A stretch of DNA of 22,888 bases from QNZT01 sp964651755. Its GTDB lineage: Bacteria > Campylobacterota > Campylobacteria > Campylobacterales > QNZT01. The DNA lies in NCBI GenBank assembly GCA_964651755.1, contig CAZYZD010000028.1, forward strand, positions 1-22,888, written 5' to 3'. This document shows, one piece after another, positions 1 through 7,310 of the stretch (positions are counted from its first letter, which is position 1; every line of letters begins with the position of its first letter). The position numbers were made by a program, and so were the translations under genes. The notes beneath the pieces are model-generated. The model had not been told where the DNA came from. It worked only from the letters and a program-made list of their open reading frames with translations, and searched no databases.

Positions 1-59
1 ATGCTTTTGAAGATATTTCTGCAATAGGTTTTAGCGGAGGATTTCAGTACCGATTCTAA
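1..59 (+). CDS. C-terminal end of a probable outer-membrane beta-barrel protein (partial)
   Basis: Reading from base 3, 18 codons stay open and end at a TAA at 57-59; the rest of the gene lies before the window. The last residues are GGFQYRF. Aromatic residues at -1, -3 and -5, with a terminal Phe, are the C-terminal signature recognised by the BAM machinery in outer-membrane beta-barrel proteins. The stop codon overlaps the stop codon of the convergent RND gene (shared bases 56-59). With only 18 codons visible, a chance open frame cannot be excluded. The precise family (porin, autotransporter, receptor) cannot be told. Confidence 0.5.
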   Translation, partial: AFEDISAIGFSGGFQYRF

Positions 60-3000
60 ATTTTCTTCATACTTGCATACAATATTGGCAGAAAGAGTAG
101 ATTCAGCACAGTTGCCCAGGTGATACCAAAACCAAGAGAAATTGCCATCGGCTGTAATATTACAGCTTGTCCCTGTGCGAAAAAGATCAGTGTTGAAAGT
201 CCCAGTACCGTTGTCATAGAAGTGAGTAAAATGGGACGGAGCCGTAATGAAGCCAGGGTAATAAACTCTTCTTTGTTGCGGGCTTTTCGGATAAAATCGA
301 TCATAATAATACCATCATTGACGACAACACCGGCAAGACCGACAATACCCAGCATTCCCGGCATGGTTAAATCCATATGCATGACAATATGTCCTATCAG
401 TACTCCAAATACAGAGAGTGGTATCGTTGAGAGTACATAGAGTGAAAGGGAAATTTTCCCAAACATCCATATCAGGGCGATAAAGATGAGAAACAGGGCA
501 ATAATAGCCGCCTCTGTCATCTCTGTCTGTACCTTTTGATTCTCCTGTTCCTCTCCTTTGATAATGACTTTGATACCCCTTCTTTCAAATTCATTCAGCA
601 GGGGTTTGATCTGCCGCATCACTTCTGATGATTTGATTGTCTCCTTCTCTAAAGATGCAAAAAGAGAGTTGATTTTGATACCGTTTTCTTTATGGATAGT
701 TGCAGGACTATGGATGATTTGAAATTCCACTATATCGGAGAGTTTTACTTTTTGCAAACTTCCCGGTATGGAAACAAGCAATTTGTGCAGTGTTTCACTT
801 TTATCTTTGCCGATATCTTCAGATTTGATACGGGTAAGTTTTCCTTCATAAAACATTTTTCCTATTTCCGCTTTTAAAAAGAGTGGACGCAGAATCTGGC
901 TGATAACAGCTTCGTTAAAGCCCAGAGATTCACCATAACTGTTCAGTTTGAATTTGATCTCTTTTTCTCCTGCTATCAAGTCGGTATGAATATTGAATAC
1001 ACCTTTTATCTGATGCAGTTTTGTCTCCAGCTCTTGCAATGCCTCGTGTACTTTTGATTCTTCCCCGCTTAGTGCAATATCTACATCACTTTCGACGATA
1101 CCGGCTCCCGGGACAACAACACTGAATTCTTCAAATTCTGGTTCTGTTTCGAAAATCTTTGTAATCTTGCTGATTTCTTTACCAATCTCCTGTGCAGAAT
1201 GGATACGTGTCATATCGGAGTTGTCATATTCCGGAGAGAGCAGGGGATTGATGACACTATTGTAAAAACCACGAGGTTTTCGTTCATGAAGATTGATAAA
1301 AATATGAAAAAGATTCTCTCCCACTTTGGGTTTGAATTTGTTGTCCAGTTTCATGCCTGAAACAGAGGTGACAGAATCGATTTCGTTTTTATCCAGTTTT
1401 TCAAGAAGGATTTTTTCAACTTTTGCAACCAGCTTTTCTGTCTCTTCAAGTGAAAAGTTTTTGTTGACTTCCCCGCTGACATAGATTTGTGTGGTGTCAA
1501 ATGTCGGAAAAAGTTGAAACTTACTGTTGGAGAGCATCCACGCCGTAAGTCCTAGTATTACCAATACAAAAAGTATCAAATTGATTCTGGTGTGTTTAAG
1601 TAAAAAGGTGAGGGTGGTTTGATAATTTTTTTGTAACCACTGCCACAATTTCTCTGTACGTGGATTTTGACTGCCTGGTTTGAGAATCTCTTTTGCATGA
1701 AGGGGTAGAAAGAAAAAGGCTTCAAAAAGAGAACTCAACAATAAAATAGAGATCATGATAGGTAAAATTTTGATAAAAACTCCCATCTCCCCGCTCATAA
1801 TCAATAATGGTAAAAAAGCAAATATTGTAGTTGCTGTTGCTGTTAAGACTGCAGGAAACATTTCAGCAGCACCGTTAATAGCAGCGGTTTTGGGATCATC
1901 TCCATTTTCTATATGTCGCTGGATATTTTCAGCAACAACAATGGCTTCATCTACCAGCATACCCAGTGCGATCAATGCTCCAAGAAGTGAGAGCATGTTG
2001 ATCGAATAGCCAAGCAGATCGGTTGCTATCAAACCGATGAGAAAACTGGTTGGAATACCGATTGCCACAACAAATGAGATACGGGCATTAACAAAGATAA
2101 AGATAGACAAAGAGACAAGAATAAGTCCAAAAAGAATATTGGATATAACGGTATTGAGACGATTACGAATCCAGATAGAAGTATCTGTGTAGATGTCAAA
2201 TGTAAATTCCGGGTAACGATCTTTATATGTTTTGAGAATGGAGCGTATCTCTTTTACCAGGGCAATGGCATTGCCGGTTTTTGCTTTGTTGACATTTACG
2301 GAGATATTTGGAAGGGCGTTGAAATGGGATATTTCACTTGCATCGGCAAGTGTAAAACGTATGTCGGCGATATCACCGAGACGGATGCGTTTTCCTCCTG
2401 TTTTCAAAATGACATTATGCAGGCGGTTGATCTCTTTGAAACCGTTATAGGTACTTAAAAAGAGATGGTTGCCGCGTTCTTTGATAAAACCTACAGGAAA
2501 GATATTGCTCAAAGAGGAGATAGCAGAGACAATAGCACTTTGTTCCAGTCCGTATGCCATAATTTTTTGATGATCAAGTGTGATTAGCAGCTCTTTATCT
2601 GCATAACCCCGAATTTGGATATCACTGAGATCTTTCATCAGTGAGAGTTCTCTTTTTAATTTATCTGCTACTTCAATTAATCTCTCTTTTGATACTTTTG
2701 CGGCTATGGCAATTGTAACCAGAGGGAAACTGTTTTTGACACGTTTTGCAACAGGTTCGTTCATATCTGCGGGAAGGTCACGTTTGAGATTGGAGAGAAC
2801 ATCTTTGACATCATCAAGTGTGTCCGGCAGGTTGCTGTTTTCTTTCAGTGTCGCTTTGATAAAGAAAAAACTGTTTTTGATGGTACTCTCTATTTTACTG
2901 ATATCACTGAAAGAGCGTAATTCATCTTCAATATTTGTAACTGCCATTTTATCGAGGATATCAGGACTTGCACCGCTGTAACTGCCGCTAATCGAGATAG

Positions 3001-3136
3001 CATCCAGATTGACAGGAGGGAAGATCTCTTTAGGAATTTTGATATAGGAAAAAGTTCCCAGTACGATGAGAAAAAGAAAAAAGATATGTATCAGTGTTGC
3101 TTTTTCAATAACAAAGGTTATAAGTTTTTGGATCAT
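56..3136 (-). CDS. RND-family efflux transporter permease (HAE1/AcrB-like inner-membrane pump)
   Basis: This 1026-residue protein has the usual length and plan of a proton-driven RND pump: TM1 at about residues 12-30, a large periplasmic loop, the TM2-TM6 block at about 330-480, TM7 near 515-535, a second periplasmic loop, and TM8-TM12 at about 870-1020. The TM4 relay motif reads GMLVDEAIVVAENI, with D396 and E397 where AcrB has Asp407/Asp408. The TM10 motif reads GVVVNDGIIMIDF, so the position of AcrB Lys940 is Val939. These are recurrent variants in non-AcrB RND subfamilies, so substrate is not predictable. No periplasmic adaptor or TolC-type gene is beside it on the same strand; such partners may be elsewhere. 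The start is ATG at 3136 behind a purine-rich AAAAGAGAAAAAAG leader. TATAAT boxes lie upstream at 3180-3185 and 3396-3401. The 3' end overlaps a convergent gene. Confidence 0.92.
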   Translation of the reverse strand: MIQKLITFVIEKATLIHIFFLFLIVLGTFSYIKIPKEIFPPVNLDAISISGSYSGASPDILDKMAVTNIEDELRSFSDISKIESTIKNSFFFIKATLKENSNLPDTLDDVKDVLSNLKRDLPADMNEPVAKRVKNSFPLVTIAIAAKVSKERLIEVADKLKRELSLMKDLSDIQIRGYADKELLITLDHQKIMAYGLEQSAIVSAISSLSNIFPVGFIKERGNHLFLSTYNGFKEINRLHNVILKTGGKRIRLGDIADIRFTLADASEISHFNALPNISVNVNKAKTGNAIALVKEIRSILKTYKDRYPEFTFDIYTDTSIWIRNRLNTVISNILFGLILVSLSIFIFVNARISFVVAIGIPTSFLIGLIATDLLGYSINMLSLLGALIALGMLVDEAIVVAENIQRHIENGDDPKTAAINGAAEMFPAVLTATATTIFAFLPLLIMSGEMGVFIKILPIMISILLLSSLFEAFFFLPLHAKEILKPGSQNPRTEKLWQWLQKNYQTTLTFLLKHTRINLILFVLVILGLTAWMLSNSKFQLFPTFDTTQIYVSGEVNKNFSLEETEKLVAKVEKILLEKLDKNEIDSVTSVSGMKLDNKFKPKVGENLFHIFINLHERKPRGFYNSVINPLLSPEYDNSDMTRIHSAQEIGKEISKITKIFETEPEFEEFSVVVPGAGIVESDVDIALSGEESKVHEALQELETKLHQIKGVFNIHTDLIAGEKEIKFKLNSYGESLGFNEAVISQILRPLFLKAEIGKMFYEGKLTRIKSEDIGKDKSETLHKLLVSIPGSLQKVKLSDIVEFQIIHSPATIHKENGIKINSLFASLEKETIKSSEVMRQIKPLLNEFERRGIKVIIKGEEQENQKVQTEMTEAAIIALFLIFIALIWMFGKISLSLYVLSTIPLSVFGVLIGHIVMHMDLTMPGMLGIVGLAGVVVNDGIIMIDFIRKARNKEEFITLASLRLRPILLTSMTTVLGLSTLIFFAQGQAVILQPMAISLGFGITWATVLNLLFLPILYASMKKI

Positions 3137-3152
3137 CTTTTTTCTCTTTTTT

Positions 3153-3170
3153 TACTTTTTACAAAAAGTA
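3153..3170. promoter_or_regulatory. 18-bp palindrome in the RND leader, possible operator
   Basis: TACTTTTTACAAAAAGTA is an 8-bp perfect inverted repeat with a 2-base centre. It lies between the proximal TATAAT (3180-3185) and the RND start codon at 3136, the usual place for a repressor site. It is AT-rich, so chance symmetry is possible. No regulator gene is adjacent. Confidence 0.3.
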
Positions 3171-3179
3171 TATATGTAA

Positions 3180-3185
3180 ATTATA
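3180..3185 (-). promoter_or_regulatory. candidate -10 box for the RND gene (proximal)
   Basis: The minus strand reads TATAAT here, giving an expected transcript start near 3173 and a leader of about 37 bases. No good -35 hexamer is found 16-18 bp upstream, which is common for Campylobacterota promoters. Confidence 0.4.
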
Positions 3186-3245
3186 GCGTTACTTGTGTAA
3201 AGGATGACTCTTTTATAAAATTAGAAAGAAAAACTTGGTTGTAGA

Positions 3246-3355
3246 ACAAGAAGTAAAAAAAAGTCCTTTAGATAACTTTTTACTTTTTAAGGAGATAGGA
3301 ATGAGCTAAAAGGCTATATTGCATTAAATCCTAAAGAACTCTTTTTACTTCTTGT
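3246..3355. repeat. 110-bp element bounded by imperfect 25/26-bp inverted repeats
   Basis: The left arm (3246-3271, begins ACAAGAAGTAAAAA) and the right arm (3331-3355) are inverted copies that match at 23 of 26 aligned columns, with one gap. The 59-base interior has no coding capacity. Such an object can be a MITE-like non-autonomous element, the remnant of a larger mobile element, or a long stem-loop in the RND leader RNA. Flanking GA dinucleotides (3244-3245 and 3356-3357) could be a 2-bp target duplication but are too short to weigh. Only one copy is present in this window. Confidence 0.5.
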
Positions 3356-3362
3356 GACTGGT

Positions 3363-3390
3363 CATAAGCTCACAGCTTTTTAAGCTTATG
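3363..3390. repeat. hairpin with 8-bp perfect stem
   Basis: CATAAGCT at 3363-3370 is mirrored by AGCTTATG at 3383-3390, with a 12-base loop. No T-run follows on either strand, so it does not look like an intrinsic terminator. It lies between the distal TATAAT and the large inverted repeat and would be part of the distal RND leader. Confidence 0.35.
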
Positions 3391-3395
3391 CGGTA

Positions 3396-3427
3396 ATTAT
3401 AAACCAAAGTTGTGTCAAAGTTGTGTC
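3396..3427 (-). promoter_or_regulatory. candidate activator-dependent promoter: 11-bp tandem repeat beside TATAAT
   Basis: On the plus strand AAAGTTGTGTC occurs twice back to back (3406-3416 and 3417-3427). On the minus strand this reads GACACAACTTT twice, ending 4 bp before a TATAAT (3401-3396). OmpR/PhoB-type response regulators bind 11-bp direct repeats that replace the -35 region, and the arrangement resembles that, although PhoB boxes usually sit about 10 bp from the -10. A transcript from here would run toward the RND gene. The function is inference. Confidence 0.35.
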
Positions 3428-3490
3428 ATGAATTCAATATATAGCATTTTTTTTTAAAAAAAGTCAGTATATTTAAAAACTAAGCAAGTG

Positions 3491-5077
3491 TTATTTTTTT
3501 CGTTTCTGTCGTTTGCGTGGTTTGTTTCGGTAAGAGTCTTTCAAAGAGCGCGACCTGTTTTTCTCATAAGCACGATTTGTTCCATGCGTTCCCCGTTTTG
3601 GGGGAGCTTTAAGTAACTTATTGGATTTGAGAGATGCTTCACAGTAGCGATTGGCTCTGATTCTTGCAAGTTCTGCTTCTTTGGAGTCTGGAAAGAGTTC
3701 GGGAAGTTTATAGGCAAACCATAGATAGAGACTGATTTTTTTAACTTCATCTTCTGCTTTGAGCAGTTCGAGTTCTGTTTTGGCTATACCTCCTGTTCTG
3801 ACAGAAGATTTGTAATGGACAACTTCTTTTTTGATGATTGCATTGACATAAAAATTAAATGCACTTTTGATCAACGGTGATCTTGTGCTTACCGGTGCCT
3901 GTGAGAGCATATATTTTTCTTCGAGTGTCAACCCTTTTTTCTCTTTGATCATTCCTGAAAGCTCTATCATAGAAGAGATATTTGCGGCAATAAAGGGACC
4001 TTCAAATTTCATATGTCTTCCATAATAACGCAAAATAGTATTGAGATCATCGGTTCCCAAATGTTTGGAAAGGGCAATGATCTGCGAAGTGGTTGCTTTG
4101 ACTTGAAACGGGGGTTTGATGGTATGCAGCGGTGCATGAAACTCTTTTGCAATATGGTTGAGTACCTTTTGGCTGGTTGCCCCGATATATCCCTTTTCAT
4201 GATGTCCGTAACGTCCGGCTCTTCCTGCAATCTGGATGATTTCATTGGAGATGAGCGGTCTACTCTCAATACCGTCAAATTTGGTATCGGTGGTGAAAAG
4301 GATAGTTTTAATCGGCAGGTTCAGTCCCATCGCGATAGCATCGGTAGCGACGAGAATATCACTTGTGCCTTCGCGAAAACGTTTTGCCTCTTCACGTCGT
4401 ACTTCAGGAGAGAGGTTGCCATACAGAACCGATACACGATGTTGTTTTGAAAGTTTTGATTTCAGTGCCAGCACATCTTTTCTGGAAAAAGCGATCAATG
4501 CAGTTTTGGGTTCCACTTTTTTCAGTGGAACAGGTGCAGACATCACTTCAAGTGGATTTTTACGCTGAAATTTAACAATTTCCAGATCTTCATGAAGATA
4601 AGCTGCAATTTTTTTAACGGCATCCAGGGCATTGACGCTTCCGGTCATTATCACTTTGTCAGCTGGTATACCTACGATAGCATTTACCCAAGCCCATCCC
4701 CGATCCGGGTCACCTAGCATTTGTACTTCATCGATAACACATAGGTCGATATCGACATTGAAGTTTGCCATTTCGATAGTGGAGCAGATGTGACCGGCTT
4801 CTTCATCGATAATCTCTTCTTCTCCAGTTAGAAGTGTTACGGGAATTTCTTCTTTTTTGAGTTTTTCATAGTTCTCAAGCGCCAGCAGTCGTAAAGGGGC
4901 AAGATATACACCGCAGTCTGCTTCTATGAGTTCTTCCATAGCTTTATATGTTTTACCGCTGTTGGTCGGACCTACATAAAAAAAGAGTTTTCGTTTTTTT
5001 TCCCGTGCGAGGGGAAAGAGTGTTTTGAGGTCACAGTTGAGCAGCGCATGCAGCTGTTCCTGGAGACTTTTTTGCAT
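3491..5077 (-). CDS. SUV3-like DExH-box RNA helicase
   Basis: This is a 528-residue superfamily 2 helicase. It has Walker A GPTNSGKT (residues 36-43), APLRLLA (motif Ia), DEVQ as motif II (116-119), TGS as motif III (145-147), ATDAIAMGLNL (motif V, near 244-254) and QIAGRAGRYG (motif VI, 282-291). The GPTNSGKT/DEVQ pair and the order of motifs are typical of SUV3 (SUPV3L1) of mitochondria and its bacterial relatives. Motifs I and II are as expected for an active ATPase. The last 40 or so residues are very rich in Lys and Arg (ending KPRKRQKRKK), probably a flexible RNA-binding tail. In mitochondria SUV3 works with polynucleotide phosphorylase in RNA decay; a similar role here is inference. 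The start is ATG at 5077 with AAGGA about 10 bases upstream. It is 49 bases downstream of the GGDEF-EAL gene and may be co-transcribed or use a TACAAT box at 5110-5115. Confidence 0.88.
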   Translation of the reverse strand: MQKSLQEQLHALLNCDLKTLFPLAREKKRKLFFYVGPTNSGKTYKAMEELIEADCGVYLAPLRLLALENYEKLKKEEIPVTLLTGEEEIIDEEAGHICSTIEMANFNVDIDLCVIDEVQMLGDPDRGWAWVNAIVGIPADKVIMTGSVNALDAVKKIAAYLHEDLEIVKFQRKNPLEVMSAPVPLKKVEPKTALIAFSRKDVLALKSKLSKQHRVSVLYGNLSPEVRREEAKRFREGTSDILVATDAIAMGLNLPIKTILFTTDTKFDGIESRPLISNEIIQIAGRAGRYGHHEKGYIGATSQKVLNHIAKEFHAPLHTIKPPFQVKATTSQIIALSKHLGTDDLNTILRYYGRHMKFEGPFIAANISSMIELSGMIKEKKGLTLEEKYMLSQAPVSTRSPLIKSAFNFYVNAIIKKEVVHYKSSVRTGGIAKTELELLKAEDEVKKISLYLWFAYKLPELFPDSKEAELARIRANRYCEASLKSNKLLKAPPKRGTHGTNRAYEKNRSRSLKDSYRNKPRKRQKRKK

Positions 5078-5126
5078 ATTTATATGATCCTTGATTGACT
5101 TATGGCGCTATTGTATCGTAAAGTTT

Positions 5127-7244
5127 CTAACTGTGTCGGGATTTTATGGATTTGAGAAAAATTTCCAGTGCAGAAGTATTGAGTGGCTTGCTGTAGAAGT
5201 ATCCCTGTGCATAGTTGCATCCGATAGCATTGAGATAAACTTCCTGCTCTTTTGTTTCAATACCTTCTGCCAGTGTTTGCAATCCAAGGCTTTTTGCAAG
5301 TGCGACAATAGTCTTTGCAATAGCACAGGCATCTTCATCGTCAGGGAGATCATCTACGAAAGATTTGTCTATCTTGAGTGTATCAAGTGCAAAAATACGC
5401 AGATATGCCAGAGAAGAGTATCCTGTACCGAAATCATCTATTGCGACAGAAATACCAAGACGTTTGATTTCCTCCAGTATAGCAGCCCAGCGTTGCGGAT
5501 TTTTCATAAGAACTGATTCTGTAATCTCTATTTCAAGCATGGAGTGCGGTAACTGTGAAATTTCGAGTGCTTTGTCAATGGTTTTGAGTAAATCCCCGTG
5601 TTCAAGTTGTATACCTGAGACATTTACAGCAATTTTTCCATCAAACAGACCCTCCTGGTGCCATTTTTGTGTCATAATACACGCTTGTATCATGATCCAC
5701 TCCCCCAGCGGCAGAATCAGCCGGCTGCGTTCTGCTGCGGGAATAAATTTATAGGGTGATATGATTCCTTTTTCGGGGTGCTCCCACCGTACCAGTGCTT
5801 CCAGCCCTATGACCTCTTTTTTATCTAGTGTAAGCTGGGGTTGAAAATGTAATACAAATTCATTATTGTCCAATGCGGTACGCAGATCATTTTCCAGCAT
5901 CATCTCTTCATAGAGGGAATCGCTCAGTGCTTTGGTGTAAAATGCAAATTGATTTTTTCCTTCTTTTTTTGCCTGGTTCATTGCAGTTTCGGCTGCTTGT
6001 ATCAATTTTTGTGGTTTTTTAGCATCCTGAGGGAAAAGTGCAATGCCGATACTTGCCGTGAGATAGTGGCTGTTTTCTCCGAGTTCAAAAGGTTGTTGAA
6101 AAGTAGTAAGGAGCATTTGTGCGAAATAGCTTATATTGTTGAGTTCGCCGATATCTTCCTGCATGATGATAAATTCATCTCCGCCAAAGCGTATCAGTGT
6201 GTCTGTCGGATTGATGATATTTTCAATTCTTTTGATACACTCTTTGAGAATTTCATCACCTTTTTGATGACCGAGTGTATCGTTGATAATATTGAAGTTG
6301 TCTATGTCAATATAAAAAAGTGCTACTTCCTCTTCCCCTTCCTGTGCCAGAATCAATGCATGCTGGAGTCTGTCCTGTAACATGAAGCGGTTTGGCAAAC
6401 CTGTAAGGGGATCGTACAACTTTTGTTCTATGAGTGCTATTCTGGATTCTTTCAATTCTGTGATATCTTCTCCTGTTGAAAGAACCTCTATTATATTTCC
6501 TTCAAAATCAGAGATGACGCTATTGTGCCATGATATAGTTCTTCGGTCACCTGATTTTGTAACAATATCGTTTTCATAATGTTCGGTTAAAGGGATAGCT
6601 TTGGTGATTACTTGATGAAAAACACTCTCTATCTCCCGTCGCAGCTCTTTTGGTATACAGAGCGTAAACCAGTTTTTCCCAAGAATTTCATCTTCATGAT
6701 AACCCAAAATTTCACATCCTTTGGTATTGATGCGTACAATATTGGCATGCTGATCGAGCGATACCATCATCACGCCGGCTGTTTCAAAATAACGTTTTGC
6801 CTGTATTTGTGCAATCAGCTCATTATCTTTGTAGTTTCTGTCTGTATCCCATTCAAAAATCAGAGCGATGACTCCCAGAATATTTTGTGATTCATCATAA
6901 ATAGCCTGAAACTTACCGCAATAAATAGTATCTTGCTGATTAGTGTCGGATGAAAAGTACTCTTCAAAGGTTGCATATCCCTGAGAAAGGCTTTTTTTGA
7001 CCGCTTGTTGTAAAGGTGTATGTTTGATAAAAGAGAAGAGATTCGTGCCTGTTACTTTTTCAGGATTGACATGAAAGAGTTTGGAAGCTGCTTTGTTCAT
7101 ATAATGTACGATGGCTTGATTGTCATAATAGAGCATTGCCGCAGGAGCATAAGTAAATATGGTACGATATACATGCAATATTTTTTCCAGACTCTTTTCG
7201 TTTACTAAAAGAAGTTCATTAGATGATTGTCGGTTTTTTTGCAT
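5127..7244 (-). CDS. PAS-PAS-GGDEF-EAL cyclic-di-GMP signalling protein
   Basis: This soluble 705-residue protein has no membrane segments. A PAS domain at about residues 18-135 is followed by a second PAS with PAC segment at about 150-268 (ending LSTGEDITE). Then come a GGDEF domain at about 275-440 (YDPLTGLPNR; RFGGDEF with GGDEF at 354-358) and an EAL domain at about 450-700 (EAL at 482-484). The GGDEF signature is intact, so diguanylate cyclase activity is possible. The inhibitory RxxD site just before it reads NPTD (345-348), so product inhibition through that site is probably lost. The EAL domain keeps VNVSGIQ, EIEITES, DDFGTGYSS, KIDKSF and AEGIE, so phosphodiesterase activity is likely. 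Which activity dominates cannot be read from sequence. The PAS domains suggest redox, oxygen or ligand sensing; no haem-binding His is obvious. Confidence 0.93.
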   Translation of the reverse strand: MQKNRQSSNELLLVNEKSLEKILHVYRTIFTYAPAAMLYYDNQAIVHYMNKAASKLFHVNPEKVTGTNLFSFIKHTPLQQAVKKSLSQGYATFEEYFSSDTNQQDTIYCGKFQAIYDESQNILGVIALIFEWDTDRNYKDNELIAQIQAKRYFETAGVMMVSLDQHANIVRINTKGCEILGYHEDEILGKNWFTLCIPKELRREIESVFHQVITKAIPLTEHYENDIVTKSGDRRTISWHNSVISDFEGNIIEVLSTGEDITELKESRIALIEQKLYDPLTGLPNRFMLQDRLQHALILAQEGEEEVALFYIDIDNFNIINDTLGHQKGDEILKECIKRIENIINPTDTLIRFGGDEFIIMQEDIGELNNISYFAQMLLTTFQQPFELGENSHYLTASIGIALFPQDAKKPQKLIQAAETAMNQAKKEGKNQFAFYTKALSDSLYEEMMLENDLRTALDNNEFVLHFQPQLTLDKKEVIGLEALVRWEHPEKGIISPYKFIPAAERSRLILPLGEWIMIQACIMTQKWHQEGLFDGKIAVNVSGIQLEHGDLLKTIDKALEISQLPHSMLEIEITESVLMKNPQRWAAILEEIKRLGISVAIDDFGTGYSSLAYLRIFALDTLKIDKSFVDDLPDDEDACAIAKTIVALAKSLGLQTLAEGIETKEQEVYLNAIGCNYAQGYFYSKPLNTSALEIFLKSIKSRHS

Positions 7245-7264
7245 GTTAAATCTTACTTATAAAA

Positions 7265-7285
7265 TATATATAAAAATTATATATA
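7265..7285. promoter_or_regulatory. AT-only palindrome containing a TATAAT box upstream of the GGDEF-EAL gene
   Basis: TATATATAA, AAA, TTATATATA forms a perfect 9-bp inverted repeat. Within and next to it the minus strand reads TATAAT at 7281-7276, about 32 bases before the ATG at 7244, so this is the likely promoter of the signalling gene. No -35 consensus is visible. The symmetry may simply reflect the very low GC of this 66-base gap (7245-7310). Confidence 0.35.
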
Positions 7286-7310
7286 AATATAAGTTAAAAT
7301 TATTTGAATT

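Larger units (their letters stand above)
3137..3490. other. 354-base intergenic region with several candidate regulatory elements
   Basis: No gene of credible length is present in any frame. The best start-like context, AAGGAGATAGGAATG at about 3289-3303, opens only Met-Ser-stop. The stretch holds, from low to high coordinate: an 18-bp palindrome TACTTTTTACAAAAAGTA (3153-3170), a minus-strand TATAAT (3180-3185), a long imperfect inverted repeat (3246-3271 with 3331-3355), an 8-bp-stem hairpin (3363-3390), a second minus-strand TATAAT (3396-3401), an 11-bp tandem repeat (3406-3427), and an AT-only palindrome (3449-3462) just past the helicase stop. Everything is oriented so that it could control the RND gene. 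Confidence 0.6.

Noticed and set aside
120..2981. Several plus-strand open frames of 60-110 codons opposite the RND gene
   Set aside because: They mirror the coding strand of a clear RND protein and show no domain, ribosome site or coherent composition.
3301..3309. Start codon with a strong AAGGAG context in the RND upstream gap
   Set aside because: It encodes only Met-Ser followed by TAA; no longer frame can be recovered.
3449..3462. TTTTTTTAAAAAAA palindrome as terminator of the helicase gene
   Set aside because: The stem has no G-C pairs and no separate T-run follows, so it would not be a stable terminator hairpin.
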